Shown here: positions 10,528 through 19,168 of the stretch, in pieces | Numbering within the stretch: the stretch's first letter is position 1 | Layout: each line of letters opens with the position of its first letter | Assembly (NCBI GenBank): GCA_000752035.1 | Contig: CCFE01000032.1 | Location: forward strand, 2,501 to 66,500 | Length of the DNA stretch: 64,000 nt | Source of the DNA: Bacillus rubiinfantis | GTDB taxonomy: Bacteria > Bacillota > Bacilli > Bacillales > Cytobacillaceae | Direction of reading: 5' to 3' | The notes under the pieces: model-generated | What the model saw: the letters and a program-made list of their open reading frames with translations, nothing else | Told to the model about the DNA's origin: nothing | Database searches by the model: none | Program-made: the position numbers and the translations under genes

Positions 10528-11750
10528 GACTGTTCCCCCATAGTTAGTTTTTCCTTATTAAACGTTAAAAAGAAGATTGTTCCCTTTCCTTCTTCAGATG
10601 CAACGTCAATATTCCCACCGAATTGTTCTGCCATAATAATTCTAACATGCGATAAGCCAATCCCCCGATATACATCCCCAGTATATTGATTAAATTTGGT
10701 AGAAAAACCCGGCTGAAAGATCATATCTTTGATCTCTGAAGGAATGCCAGGACCGTTGTCAGAAATGCTAATTAGTAGCTGCTCTCCCTGATCTTCGACA
10801 ATTACTGTAATAGAGCCTCCATGTTGATTTCCAATCGCATCTATGCCATTTGTAATAATATTTGACAAGATTGAAACCAAGTAGTAGTGATTATTTATTT
10901 GTAAATCAATCTGGTTCTTGACCGTAATCAAAATATCCAAATTTCTTTCTCTAATTAGACTGCGTGAATGCATTAAGACGATTTTTAATATGTCAGTTAA
11001 ACGCATAAATGGGTCATTTTCTACTTCAAAGTAACTCCCCAATCCCTTAATAACATTGAGATAATCTTTCTTTACCTCATGTACGTCTCTGGCAATATCT
11101 AACGCAATACTGCCATTTTTGCTGGAAGGGCTTTCATTAGAGAGCTCTTTATTGAGCAAGAAGGCATTTTTCATGATTCTTTCGATCTCATTAATATTCT
11201 TATTCATAAAATACACTTCACTTTTAACCGCTGAAGCTGACCACAAGAAGTAGTAGTACCGCTGCTCATGACTCTTTTTTTTAATCATAAGCGTAAAGTA
11301 ATGATATAAAAAGGCAATAAAACAGCTAATAAGACTGCGGATCAATGCTACTAAGAACAATATTTTAAATAAATGAAGACTATAATTCGAAAAATTTAAC
11401 AACAGACTAACTTCTAATATATTTGAAACATAGTCGCACAGTAAAATAGTAAAAAAGAAAGAACTATCATTGCGATAGGCACGATGCCAGTATAGAACAT
11501 AATACATACATCCGTAACAAAGATAAAAAGCAATATCGGTAAATATATACTGAGCAATTGTTTCGATAGCATAATTATTGGTTATAAACAACAAAAGTCC
11601 TCGAAAAAAGGGTGATGCAATGGCAATTCCGACCGTTAATGGGATCGGATTTAGATCATCATTAAAATATAAAAAAATCGGTAATAGAATAACCGACAGG
11701 GAAAACATGAAGCCACCCACAAAAAACGGTATATTAATTTGTGACGCCAA
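10524..11750 (-). CDS. GlnK (YcbA)-like sensor histidine kinase
   Basis: A membrane kinase of at least 408 residues with six or seven helices in residues 10-160 and a SpoOB/CitA-like dimerisation helix with His224 in DVHEVKKDY. The HATPase has ILSNIITNGIDAIG (N box), ISDNGPGIP (G1) and GIGLSHVRII (G2). The stimulus is unknown; in B. subtilis it is glutamine. The start is uncertain: TTG 11750 has no ribosome site, and the frame stays open upstream, adding a plausible helix start. A strong GGGAGGG (near 11830-11836) precedes in-frame ATA codons at 11822 and 11819, so the true protein may begin about 24 residues earlier at a non-standard codon. Confidence 0.85.
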   Translation of the reverse strand: MASQINIPFFVGGFMFSLSVILLPIFLYFNDDLNPIPLTVGIAIASPFFRGLLLFITNNYAIETIAQYIFTDIAFYLCYGCMYYVLYWHRAYRNDSSFFFTILLCDYVSNILEVSLLLNFSNYSLHLFKILFLVALIRSLISCFIAFLYHYFTLMIKKKSHEQRYYYFLWSASAVKSEVYFMNKNINEIERIMKNAFLLNKELSNESPSSKNGSIALDIARDVHEVKKDYLNVIKGLGSYFEVENDPFMRLTDILKIVLMHSRSLIRERNLDILITVKNQIDLQINNHYYLVSILSNIITNGIDAIGNQHGGSITVIVEDQGEQLLISISDNGPGIPSEIKDMIFQPGFSTKFNQYTGDVYRGIGLSHVRIIMAEQFGGNIDVASEEGKGTIFFLTFNKEKLTMGEQS

Positions 11751-11855
11751 TGCGATACAAGTTGCCGCAACGCTTATTCTCCTGATTTTATCCTGATTGA
11801 TGTTGCGAGATAAAAATATTATAAAAAATCCCTCCCGAAAAAACTTGTCGAATCT

Positions 11856-11871
11856 TTTTGAAGTTTTTTGA
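11856..11871 (+). promoter_or_regulatory. Direct repeat TTTTGA-N4-TTTTGA, candidate GlnL-type operator
   Basis: TTTTGA occurs twice with a 4-base spacer (10-base period), between the kinase and the carbamoyltransferase gene and touching a weak -35 (TTGAAG, 11868-11873). As I recall, B. subtilis GlnL binds TTTTGT-N4-TTTTGT. The same geometry with one base changed per half suggests the linked regulator acts on the carbamoyltransferase promoter. This is inference from motif and position. Confidence 0.55.
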
Positions 11872-11918
11872 AGCCTCCTAATACACTTTGATTATAGAAT
11901 TTAAAGGAGGAACAAACA

Positions 11919-12917
11919 ATGTACAATTTGCGAAATCGAAGCTTTTTAACACTTCTGGATTTTACCCCAAAAGAAATGGAGTTTCTATTGAATCTGTCTG
12001 AAGATTTAAAAAGAGCCAAATATGCAGGTACTGAACAAAAGAGATTAAGCGGGAAAAACATCGCGTTAATTTTTGAAAAGGATTCCACTCGCACTCGTTG
12101 TGCCTTTGAAGTGGCAGCGCACGATCAAGGTGCACATGTCACCTATTTAGGCCCAACTGGCAGCCAAATGGGGAAAAAGGAAAGCGCTAAAGATACGGCA
12201 CGAGTGCTTGGGGGAATGTATGATGGCATTGAATATCGTGGCTTCTCACAACGAACAGTAGAAGCATTAGCTAAATATTCTGGCGTTCCTGTTTGGAATG
12301 GCTTAACTGATGAAGATCACCCTACACAAGTATTAGCAGATTTCTTAACTGCTAAAGAATGCTTGAAAAAACCTTATAATCAAATTCACTTTACTTATGT
12401 AGGTGACGGCCGTAATAACGTAGCAAATGCGTTGATGATTGGTGCTTCACTTATGGGCATGACTTTCCATTTGGTTTGTCCAAAGGAATTAAATCCAACT
12501 GACGAATTATTAACCAAATGTCAAGGAATTGCAGCAACGACTGGGGCCTCCATCTTAGTCACAGATGATATTGATGAAGGTGTACTTGGTTCTGATGTAA
12601 TCTATACAGATGTTTGGGTATCCATGGGGGAACCAGATGAAGTTTGGCAAGAACGAATCAACTTATTAGAACCTTATCGTGTGACCAAAGAAATGATGGA
12701 AAAAACACAAAATCCTCATGTGATTTTCGAACATTGCCTACCATCCTTCCATGATTTAGAAACCAAGGTAGGAAAAGAAATTTTTGAAAAATATGGTTTA
12801 AAAGAAATGGAAGTTAGTGACGAAGTATTTGAAAGCGCTGCTTCAGTTGTCTTCCAAGAGGCAGAAAACCGGATGCATACGATTAAAGCTGTAATGGTTG
12901 CCACATTGGGTGACTAA
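11919..12917 (+). CDS. arcB: Ornithine carbamoyltransferase (ArcB-like)
   Basis: A 332-residue enzyme interconverting ornithine plus carbamoyl phosphate and citrulline. The carbamoyl phosphate site is STRTR (56-60), with HPTQVLADF and the catalytic HCLPSFHD; the ornithine loop is DVWVSMGE. Length and the HCLPSFHD form match catabolic/ArcB-type enzymes rather than the shorter B. subtilis ArgF. A GGAGG ribosome site precedes ATG. No arginine deiminase (arcA) or carbamate kinase (arcC) gene is nearby, so a full ADI pathway is not encoded here. A carrier gene follows 290 bases downstream. The enzyme may serve citrulline or ornithine use under the neighbouring two-component system. Confidence 0.93.
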   Translation: MYNLRNRSFLTLLDFTPKEMEFLLNLSEDLKRAKYAGTEQKRLSGKNIALIFEKDSTRTRCAFEVAAHDQGAHVTYLGPTGSQMGKKESAKDTARVLGGMYDGIEYRGFSQRTVEALAKYSGVPVWNGLTDEDHPTQVLADFLTAKECLKKPYNQIHFTYVGDGRNNVANALMIGASLMGMTFHLVCPKELNPTDELLTKCQGIAATTGASILVTDDIDEGVLGSDVIYTDVWVSMGEPDEVWQERINLLEPYRVTKEMMEKTQNPHVIFEHCLPSFHDLETKVGKEIFEKYGLKEMEVSDEVFESAASVVFQEAENRMHTIKAVMVATLGD

Positions 12918-12988
12918 GTAGAAAACAAAACTAACTAGGAAAAATCGTAGTTCCTTAAGGTGGAAATACACTAGTAAATTCTCAAGAA

Positions 12989-13086
12989 GGACAAGTAAAA
13001 CTTGTCCAACAAACCGTAGCTTCTCTTTATAGGGTTGATTTTCTTAATGTAGGTTTAAACTATGCGCCCAGCACAGTTTAAACCTA
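12989..13086 (+). other. Two hairpins in the carbamoyltransferase-carrier gap
   Basis: GGACAAGT-AAA-ACTTGTCC (12989-13007) is a perfect 8-base hairpin. TAGGTTTAAACT and AGTTTAAACCTA (13050-13086) form a perfect 12-base stem with a 13-base loop. Neither has a T-run, so they are not ordinary terminators; they may set RNA stability or processing between the two genes. Confidence 0.5.
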
Positions 13087-13207
13087 TGAATGTCAATCAT
13101 CTGTTCTTTCAGCCATTATTCCATCATTGTTTATTTCCACTGTGAACCGATTACATTAACACAAAACATACTGAAATGATTATATTTTTTACAGAGGAGA
13201 TGACTTT

Positions 13208-14779
13208 ATGAACAACGAGAGTCTAACAAACAGCACAGCAAAGCGTCCGAAAAAGAAATTTAAATTAAGAATGCCCGGTGCATTTGCCATCTTGTTTATC
13301 TTAACAATTGTTGCTGTGCTTGCGACATATGCTATTCCAGCAGGGTCTTATTCTAAGTTATTTTATGATCAGTCTAGCTCTAAATTAACAATTACTGATC
13401 CTCATGGAAAAGTCACAGCCGTCCCTGCTACACAAGAACAGCTTGATAAACTTGGTGTTAAGATTCACATCAAACAGTTTACTTCAGGAGGAATAACGAA
13501 ACCAGTCTCTATTCCTAACACCTATCAAAAATTGAAACAAAATCCTGCAGGACCTGGAGCGATAACAGAGAGTATGGTTCGCGGGACAACTGAAGCTGCG
13601 GATATCATGGTATTTATTTTCGTTTTAGGTGGCTTGATTGGTGTTGTCAAGGCAAGTGGGTCATTTGAATCGGGTCTTTTAGCATTAACGAAAAAAACAA
13701 AGGGGCGTGAGTTTCTCTTAATATTCTTTGTCTCTATCTTTATGATTCTAGGCGGAACCTTTGTTGGCCTCGAAGAAGAAGCCGTCGCCTTTTATCCGAT
13801 ATTAGTTCCTGTGTTCTTAGCGATGGGCTATGATTCTATCGTTAGTGTAGGGGCAATATTCTTAGCAAGTTCTATTGGTACCTGCTTTTCCACCATTAAC
13901 CCTTTTTCCGTGGTTATTGCATCGAATGCAGCCGGAATAAATTTCACTCAAGGCCTCATGTGGCGGGTTGGCGGGTTAGTTATCGCAGCTATTTTTGTCA
14001 TCATTTATTTACGTTGGTATTCTCAAAAAGTAAAAGCTGATCCTACCTTCTCATACTCTTATGAGGATCGTGAAGAATTCAATAAAATGTGGGCAATCGC
14101 TTCCTCTGAGGGGGGCGAGAATACAGCCTTTACAGGTCGTAAAAAATTAATTTTGACTCTGTTTGTCATAGGATTCCCGATTATGGTATGGGGCGTTATG
14201 TCTCAGGGTTGGTGGTTCCCTACCATGGCTTCTTCATTCTTAGTATTTGCGATTATCATTATGTTCCTGACTGGTACAGGGAAATACGGTATCGGCGAGA
14301 AGGGCGTCGTCGATGCGTTTGTAGAGGGTGCATCGAGCTTAGTGGGTGTTTCCCTAATTATTGGTCTTGCTCGAGGGATTAATATCATCATGAACGAAGG
14401 CTTGATTTCTGATACGATTCTTCACTTTTCATCCTCTCTTGTTCAGAATGTAAGTGGGCCAATTTTTATTCTGGCAATGTTAATGATTTTCTTTGTCCTA
14501 GGGTTTATCGTTCCATCATCTTCCGGTTTAGCGGTTCTTTCAATGCCAATCCTTGCTCCTTTAGCTGACACGGTCGATATCCCACGGTTCGTCATTGTTA
14601 CTGCTTATCAATTCGGACAATATGCTATGCTCTTCTTGGCACCGACCGGACTAGTCATGGCAACGTTACAAATGTTAAATATGAGATATTCTCATTGGTT
14701 TAGATTCGTTTGGCCAGTTGTCGTTTTTGTCCTAGTTTTCGGTGGGGCAATGCTGGTTCTACAAGTGTTGGTTTATTAG
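13208..14779 (+). CDS. YfcC/ArcD-type membrane carrier (DcuC-like superfamily)
   Basis: A 523-residue polytopic carrier with about 12 helices. After a basic N-terminus and the first helix (30-48) comes a hydrophilic outer segment (50-120). Conserved stretches follow: GGLIGVVKASGSFESGL, the acidic GGTFVGLEEEAVAFYPIL, SIGTCFSTINPFSV and the C-terminal FIVPSSSGLAVLSMPI. Members of this family are annotated as basic amino acid or C4-dicarboxylate carriers. Linkage to ornithine carbamoyltransferase suggests ornithine, citrulline or arginine exchange, which is an inference. An AGAGGAGATGACTTT ribosome region precedes ATG and a strong terminator follows. Confidence 0.85.
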   Translation: MNNESLTNSTAKRPKKKFKLRMPGAFAILFILTIVAVLATYAIPAGSYSKLFYDQSSSKLTITDPHGKVTAVPATQEQLDKLGVKIHIKQFTSGGITKPVSIPNTYQKLKQNPAGPGAITESMVRGTTEAADIMVFIFVLGGLIGVVKASGSFESGLLALTKKTKGREFLLIFFVSIFMILGGTFVGLEEEAVAFYPILVPVFLAMGYDSIVSVGAIFLASSIGTCFSTINPFSVVIASNAAGINFTQGLMWRVGGLVIAAIFVIIYLRWYSQKVKADPTFSYSYEDREEFNKMWAIASSEGGENTAFTGRKKLILTLFVIGFPIMVWGVMSQGWWFPTMASSFLVFAIIIMFLTGTGKYGIGEKGVVDAFVEGASSLVGVSLIIGLARGINIIMNEGLISDTILHFSSSLVQNVSGPIFILAMLMIFFVLGFIVPSSSGLAVLSMPILAPLADTVDIPRFVIVTAYQFGQYAMLFLAPTGLVMATLQMLNMRYSHWFRFVWPVVVFVLVFGGAMLVLQVLVY

Positions 14780-14799
14780 AACTGAGTTCTTTCCCTTTT

Positions 14800-14830
14800 G
14801 ATGTTGGCGACATTCGCCAGCATCTTTTTT
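14800..14830 (+). terminator. Terminator of the carrier gene
   Basis: GATGTTGGCGA and CGCCAGCATC pair around CATT and are followed by TTTTTT. Confidence 0.92.
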
Positions 14831-14859
14831 GTTATTGTGTTGAAAAAAGAATTCAATCA

Positions 14860-15043
14860 TAAGCGGAAAATTTCCGGCTAATGTACTATTGGAGGCTTAA
14901 ATGGCAGATATAGGCGGAGATATTCCGCTAATCTTCTCTAAATAAGACAAAATCCAATGATTTGGACCATATAACCGGAAAAAGTTCCTTTATTTTTAGG
15001 GAAATATGGGAATTTCCCAATTTAGGCGGAAATTTTCCGTTTA
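14860..15043. repeat. Cluster of five degenerate GCGGAAATTTCCGC palindromes
   Basis: Between two convergent terminators lie five imperfect palindromes of about 20 bases: 14860-14880, 14911-14930, 14972-14991, 14997-15019 and 15023-15042. Each follows the pattern TAxGCGGAAA-TTTCCGxxTA. They contain no open frame. Similar short GGAAA/TTTCC palindromes are scattered in Bacillaceae genomes; whether they are mobile or structural is unknown. Confidence 0.7.
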
Positions 15044-15116
15044 TTTTTCAAACACAGAAAAATCAACATCCAGCTATTATAGACATTCATGCAAAAAAAT
15101 CAACACATATATAAAT

Positions 15117-15149
15117 AATCAGTGGGAATGACGAAAATCCCCACTGATT
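15117..15149 (-). terminator. Terminator of guaA
   Basis: AATCAGTGGG and CCCACTGATT form a perfect 10-base stem just after the guaA stop. The minus-strand tail is AT-rich (ATTTATAT) rather than a clean T-run. Confidence 0.75.
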
Positions 15150-15156
15150 AACCAAG

Positions 15157-16695
15157 TTATTCCCACTCAATCGTTGCCGGTGGTTTGCTGGTGATGTCAT
15201 AGACAACGCGGTTTACATGCGGCACTTCATTGACAATCCTTGTTGAGATGACCTCAAGTACATCCCACGGAATCCGAGCCCAGTCGGAGGTCATGCCATC
15301 AATGGAGGTCACCGCACGGATGCCAATTGTATAATCATATGTTCTTGTATCCCCCATCACACCAACGCTGCGGATATCCGGAAGTACCGTGAAGTATTGC
15401 CAAATATCACGGTCAAGACCAGCTTTTTTGATTTCCTCGCGTAGAATCCAATCTGATTCACGAACAATTTCCAGCTTGTCCTCCGTAATCTCACCTAGAA
15501 CGCGAATGCCAAGACCAGGCCCAGGGAATGGCTGGCGCCAAACAATCTCATCGGGAATGCCCAGCTCTGTTCCCAGCGCACGAACCTCATCCTTAAACAA
15601 AGTTTTCAGCGGTTCAATCAGCTGGAACTGCATATCTTCTGGAAGGCCGCCGACATTATGGTGTGATTTAATTGTCTGTGCTGTCGCTGTCCCACTTTCA
15701 ATAATATCTGTATAGAGCGTACCTTGAGCTAAAAAGTCAATTCCTTCAAGTTTTGCAGCTTCATCATCGAATACATAAATAAATTCATTGCCGATAATTT
15801 TCCGCTTCTTCTCAGGATCAGAAACCCCTTCTAATTTGCTTAAAAAGCGTTCCTTGGCGTCAATCTTAATGACATTCATATGGAAACCTTCAGAGAAAGT
15901 CTTCATTACACTTTCCGCCTCATTTTTGCGCAGTAGGCCGTGATCGACAAACATACATGTCAGTTGGTCGCCAATTGCCTTATGAATCAAAACAGCAACT
16001 ACAGAGGAATCAACCCCACCGCTTAAAGCACAGAGAACTTTTTTATCGCCAACGGTTTCACGAATTTTAGCCATCTCCTGTTCAATGAAATTCCCCATTG
16101 ACCAGTCAGCAGTGACATCGCAAACGCCAAAAACAAAGTTCTTCAACAGTTCATTTCCATAGACGGAATGGCGCACTTCCGGGTGAAATTGAACAGCATA
16201 AAGTTTACGGGAATCATCGCTCATTGCCGCAATTGGACAGGATGGGCTTGTCCCTATGACTGAGAATCCTTCAGGCGGCTCGACAACTAGGTCACCGTGG
16301 CTCATCCACACAACTTGTTCGTTTGGTATATCTGCAAACAATGTAGACTCTGCTTGAACCTCAATCGTTGCCTTCCCATATTCACGCTGCTGTGCTTTTT
16401 CTACCTTACCGCCAAAATGAACGGTCATTAACTGCATTCCGTAACAAATTCCTAAAATCGGCAGCCCCATATCAAAAATGGCTTCATCACAGCGGAAGGA
16501 GTTTTCATCGTAAACACTATTCGGACCGCCAGAAAAGATAATCCCCTTCGGATTCATTTGGCGGATTTCTTCTGCCGTAATCGTATGCGGATGGAGTTCA
16601 CTATATACGCCAAATTCACGAATTCGACGTGTAATCAGCTGATTATATTGACTTCCAAAGTCTAATACAACAATCATATCTTGTTTCCCAGACAA
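15157..16695 (-). CDS. guaA: GMP synthase (glutamine-hydrolysing)
   Basis: Converts XMP to GMP using ATP and glutamine. The N-terminal class I amidotransferase domain has the nucleophile in GICYGMQL and the His/Glu pair in FHPEVRHS. It is followed by the PP-loop ATP pyrophosphatase domain (LSGGVDSSV) and the dimerisation domain ending TSKPPATIEWE. From TTG 16695 the protein is 512 residues, close to the B. subtilis enzyme (513); GAGGTGG lies five bases before this TTG. The next ATG (16677) would remove six residues. A guanine riboswitch with terminator controls it. Confidence 0.97.
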   Translation of the reverse strand: MSGKQDMIVVLDFGSQYNQLITRRIREFGVYSELHPHTITAEEIRQMNPKGIIFSGGPNSVYDENSFRCDEAIFDMGLPILGICYGMQLMTVHFGGKVEKAQQREYGKATIEVQAESTLFADIPNEQVVWMSHGDLVVEPPEGFSVIGTSPSCPIAAMSDDSRKLYAVQFHPEVRHSVYGNELLKNFVFGVCDVTADWSMGNFIEQEMAKIRETVGDKKVLCALSGGVDSSVVAVLIHKAIGDQLTCMFVDHGLLRKNEAESVMKTFSEGFHMNVIKIDAKERFLSKLEGVSDPEKKRKIIGNEFIYVFDDEAAKLEGIDFLAQGTLYTDIIESGTATAQTIKSHHNVGGLPEDMQFQLIEPLKTLFKDEVRALGTELGIPDEIVWRQPFPGPGLGIRVLGEITEDKLEIVRESDWILREEIKKAGLDRDIWQYFTVLPDIRSVGVMGDTRTYDYTIGIRAVTSIDGMTSDWARIPWDVLEVISTRIVNEVPHVNRVVYDITSKPPATIEWE

Positions 16696-16754
16696 TACGC
16701 CCACCTCAATTATTATTTGTAGTATAGTTTGACCATAGTTCGAAAAATAATAAC

Positions 16755-16809
16755 AAAAAAAACTAGAATTCACCTTCAGGAAACACTAAGAAGGCAGAAT
16801 TCTAGTTTT
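16755..16809 (-). terminator. Riboswitch-controlled terminator before guaA
   Basis: A long stem (AACTAGAATTCTGCCTTC pairing with GAAGGTGAATTCTAGTT) is followed by a T-run on the minus strand. Its 5' arm repeats the GAAGGCAGAAT segment that closes the purine aptamer, allowing mutually exclusive folding. Confidence 0.9.
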
Positions 16810-16840
16810 CTCGTAATGCAATCGCTAGATGATATTCTGC

Positions 16841-16909
16841 CTTCATAGTCAGACCATTTACGGCGGCCCGGTAGAGACTCTCAATCCATATTATTGAGGA
16901 TATATGAAG
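16841..16909 (-). promoter_or_regulatory. Purine (guanine-type) riboswitch of guaA
   Basis: On the minus strand CTTCATATATCCTCAATAAT begins the aptamer, followed by ATATGG, GTCTCTACCGGGC, CCGTAAA and GACTATGAAG. The C of GACTATG predicts guanine specificity. P1 is CTTCATA with TATGAAG. Excess guanine would stop guaA transcription at the following terminator. Confidence 0.95.
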
Positions 16910-16946
16910 GAATAACTTATTTAAGCTAGACATTAAATTCCACCAT

Positions 16947-16976
16947 ATTGTATCAGCAGGGTGATTTTATGGTCAA
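16947..16976 (-). promoter_or_regulatory. Promoter of guaA
   Basis: TTGACC (16971-16976) and TACAAT (16947-16952) with an 18-base spacer on the minus strand. The -35 overlaps the stop codon of the transglutaminase gene. Confidence 0.7.
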
Positions 16977-19168
16977 GCGATTGTCCTTTTAATTAAATTT
17001 TCCCACAATTCCCGATTCTCTTTCCAGGTTCCATTTGGAAGCTCTTGATGATATAAATATTGCTCATAGCAATGTGTTAACCGCGACATCTCGCGGGTGG
17101 AAAAGAAGTAATCAATATACTGTGCATAGCTTCTAAGGGTTTGATTCTCTTTTCGTTTTAACCCATAACGGTCCAACTGTCGAAGCAGCATCAGATAAGC
17201 AGTCGCAATCGTTTCATCCTCCTGCTTGAAACGATAGCGCACCAGAATTAGATAAGGAAGCCATTTACCACGAAAACGATAAAGCAGTCCTGCTATCATC
17301 GCCGCTAGCAAGATTAAAAGAACTACTCTTTTCCAATGTTCTAAAAACGAGTATTTTACTTTTAGCCATAAAAGCTTCAGATCAAACTTATCAGCTTTGT
17401 CAGTTGACTGCTTCGTCTCTTCAATCGGTTGTTCCTGCGGCTTTTGTACCGGAGCTTGGGTGCCAGACTGTGTTGGCGTCGATGACTGGCTCGTTCCATA
17501 ATCAATTTGCAACTCATTGGCATATCCTTTTGTCGGTTCAAACGGAATCCAGCCTTGATTGGGGAGGAATACCTCTACCCAGGAGTGAGCATTGTTATTC
17601 GTAATCTCGTAAACCTTTTTCGTATTATCATCACGGCTATTCGCCTCAAATTCACCCCCGGTAAAGCCTTTAACCCAACGAGTTGGAATTCCAACTGTCC
17701 GCAACATTACCGCCATAGCCGTCGAAAAATTATCACAATAACCACGCTTTGTCTCAAATAAAAATTGATCTACGTAATCATCATCTTTTTCCGGTAAGGC
17801 CACATCTTTTTGGTCATAGGAATATTCACTGGTGCTAAAATATGCCTCAACAGCCTTTGCCTTATCAAACCAATTGGTCTTTTCGGCAGTAATTTCTTCC
17901 GTTAATCTTTTAATCCTTGGCGGCAGATTCTTTGGAAGGAGTGTATAAGCGTTATAAAAATCCTCACCCATTTCATCTCGATTAAATTTACGTATCTTCC
18001 GCAAATCTTCTATTTTATATTTTGGGACACCAAAATGAACTGTGTACTCTTCTGCTTCAAATGTCGCTATTCTTTCGAGCGTAGTATCGATCCGAAGCAT
18101 TCCTTCATATGGGCTTACTGGTTTGATATCATCTATTTTTTGAATTCCCAACGGATAAACAATGAATGGCTGCTTTGTATTAACGGGAAAAATTCTCGCT
18201 GACTCTTCTGCTCTGTCGACTTCACTTGGTATCGAGTAAATCGGAATTAACTCCCCCTCCAAAATTTCTATTGGTGTCGATCCGGAAGAAAGCCAGCCCT
18301 TCCCTGTATAAACATCTTTCGTTTCGACCTTCCAATAGTTTTTGCTAGCAGCTTCCACGGTAAAGACAATCCTATCATCACCGATAAAAGGACCTCCAAG
18401 CCTATCATCATTTGTCCCATATCCTATCCGGCTTGGCCCATTCTTACGATTATTACTGACCCCGTCCTTTGCCGCCTTTAAATAGGGGACTGGGTCAGGC
18501 CATACTGGTGCGGCTTTCGGCACAATGATTCCAATAAAGACACTTACAGCAATCATTCCTGCTAGCGGCACCATCCATTTTTTCAATAAAGTTGTATGCT
18601 TATTAAGCTTCTCCCGGTCGATAAGACGATAAAATGCCAACATTCCCATTACGATAAACCCAGCTGTGACCGTGCGGATAATCGCCATTTGTGCATCATA
18701 AATTGTAAAGGTATCCAGTACGGTAATATAAATTAGCGTCATAAAGAAAAAGATAAAGATTTGTTGCTGGCGCATCAGCCAATAGTGAATCAAGTACACC
18801 ATAAGCCAAAGCAAAATAAATAATAGGAAGGTACGAAATTCATACGATAATTCATCCCAATTCCGCGCAAACACTAAACCTATATTATGGTTGATATCAG
18901 CAGCAAAAGCAGGAAGCCAGTTAAACTGGAAAAGGCCTCCTTCGTAATATAGATGGTGAATCCATCCAAGGATGTACACAGCTTTGATGCTCACTGACGG
19001 AATCCACTTAACTTTAAAAAACGACATTACAAATGAGAGAACGAGAAAAATGATGAATACTTCAATATGGTCAGTTTCTGTTAATTTTTCCACAGGAAGC
19101 AGCCATTCCCATAGCAATAAAAAACCTAATCCGTACAATAACATCGTAGGAAAATCACGTTTCCTCAT
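16973..19168 (-). CDS. Membrane transglutaminase-like protein (TgpA/YebA family)
   Basis: A 731-residue protein with about six N-terminal helices (10-210), a DUF3488-type segment, then an extracytoplasmic transglutaminase core. The likely catalytic Cys is in KRGYCDNFSTAMAVMLR, the His in NNAHSWVEVF and the Asp/Glu equivalent in GWIPFEPT. After a Gln/Pro-rich linker comes one more helix (about residues 615-635) and a cytoplasmic DUF4129 tail. It overlaps the DUF58 gene by four bases and corresponds to B. subtilis YebA in gene order. The family is tied to a MoxR ATPase and DUF58 partner; the substrate is unknown. Confidence 0.9.
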   Translation of the reverse strand: MRKRDFPTMLLYGLGFLLLWEWLLPVEKLTETDHIEVFIIFLVLSFVMSFFKVKWIPSVSIKAVYILGWIHHLYYEGGLFQFNWLPAFAADINHNIGLVFARNWDELSYEFRTFLLFILLWLMVYLIHYWLMRQQQIFIFFFMTLIYITVLDTFTIYDAQMAIIRTVTAGFIVMGMLAFYRLIDREKLNKHTTLLKKWMVPLAGMIAVSVFIGIIVPKAAPVWPDPVPYLKAAKDGVSNNRKNGPSRIGYGTNDDRLGGPFIGDDRIVFTVEAASKNYWKVETKDVYTGKGWLSSGSTPIEILEGELIPIYSIPSEVDRAEESARIFPVNTKQPFIVYPLGIQKIDDIKPVSPYEGMLRIDTTLERIATFEAEEYTVHFGVPKYKIEDLRKIRKFNRDEMGEDFYNAYTLLPKNLPPRIKRLTEEITAEKTNWFDKAKAVEAYFSTSEYSYDQKDVALPEKDDDYVDQFLFETKRGYCDNFSTAMAVMLRTVGIPTRWVKGFTGGEFEANSRDDNTKKVYEITNNNAHSWVEVFLPNQGWIPFEPTKGYANELQIDYGTSQSSTPTQSGTQAPVQKPQEQPIEETKQSTDKADKFDLKLLWLKVKYSFLEHWKRVVLLILLAAMIAGLLYRFRGKWLPYLILVRYRFKQEDETIATAYLMLLRQLDRYGLKRKENQTLRSYAQYIDYFFSTREMSRLTHCYEQYLYHQELPNGTWKENRELWENLIKRTIA

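Noticed and set aside
14860..15043. Possible CRISPR array
   Set aside because: The palindromes differ from each other, spacing is irregular, no constant repeat of 24-37 bases exists and no cas gene is near.
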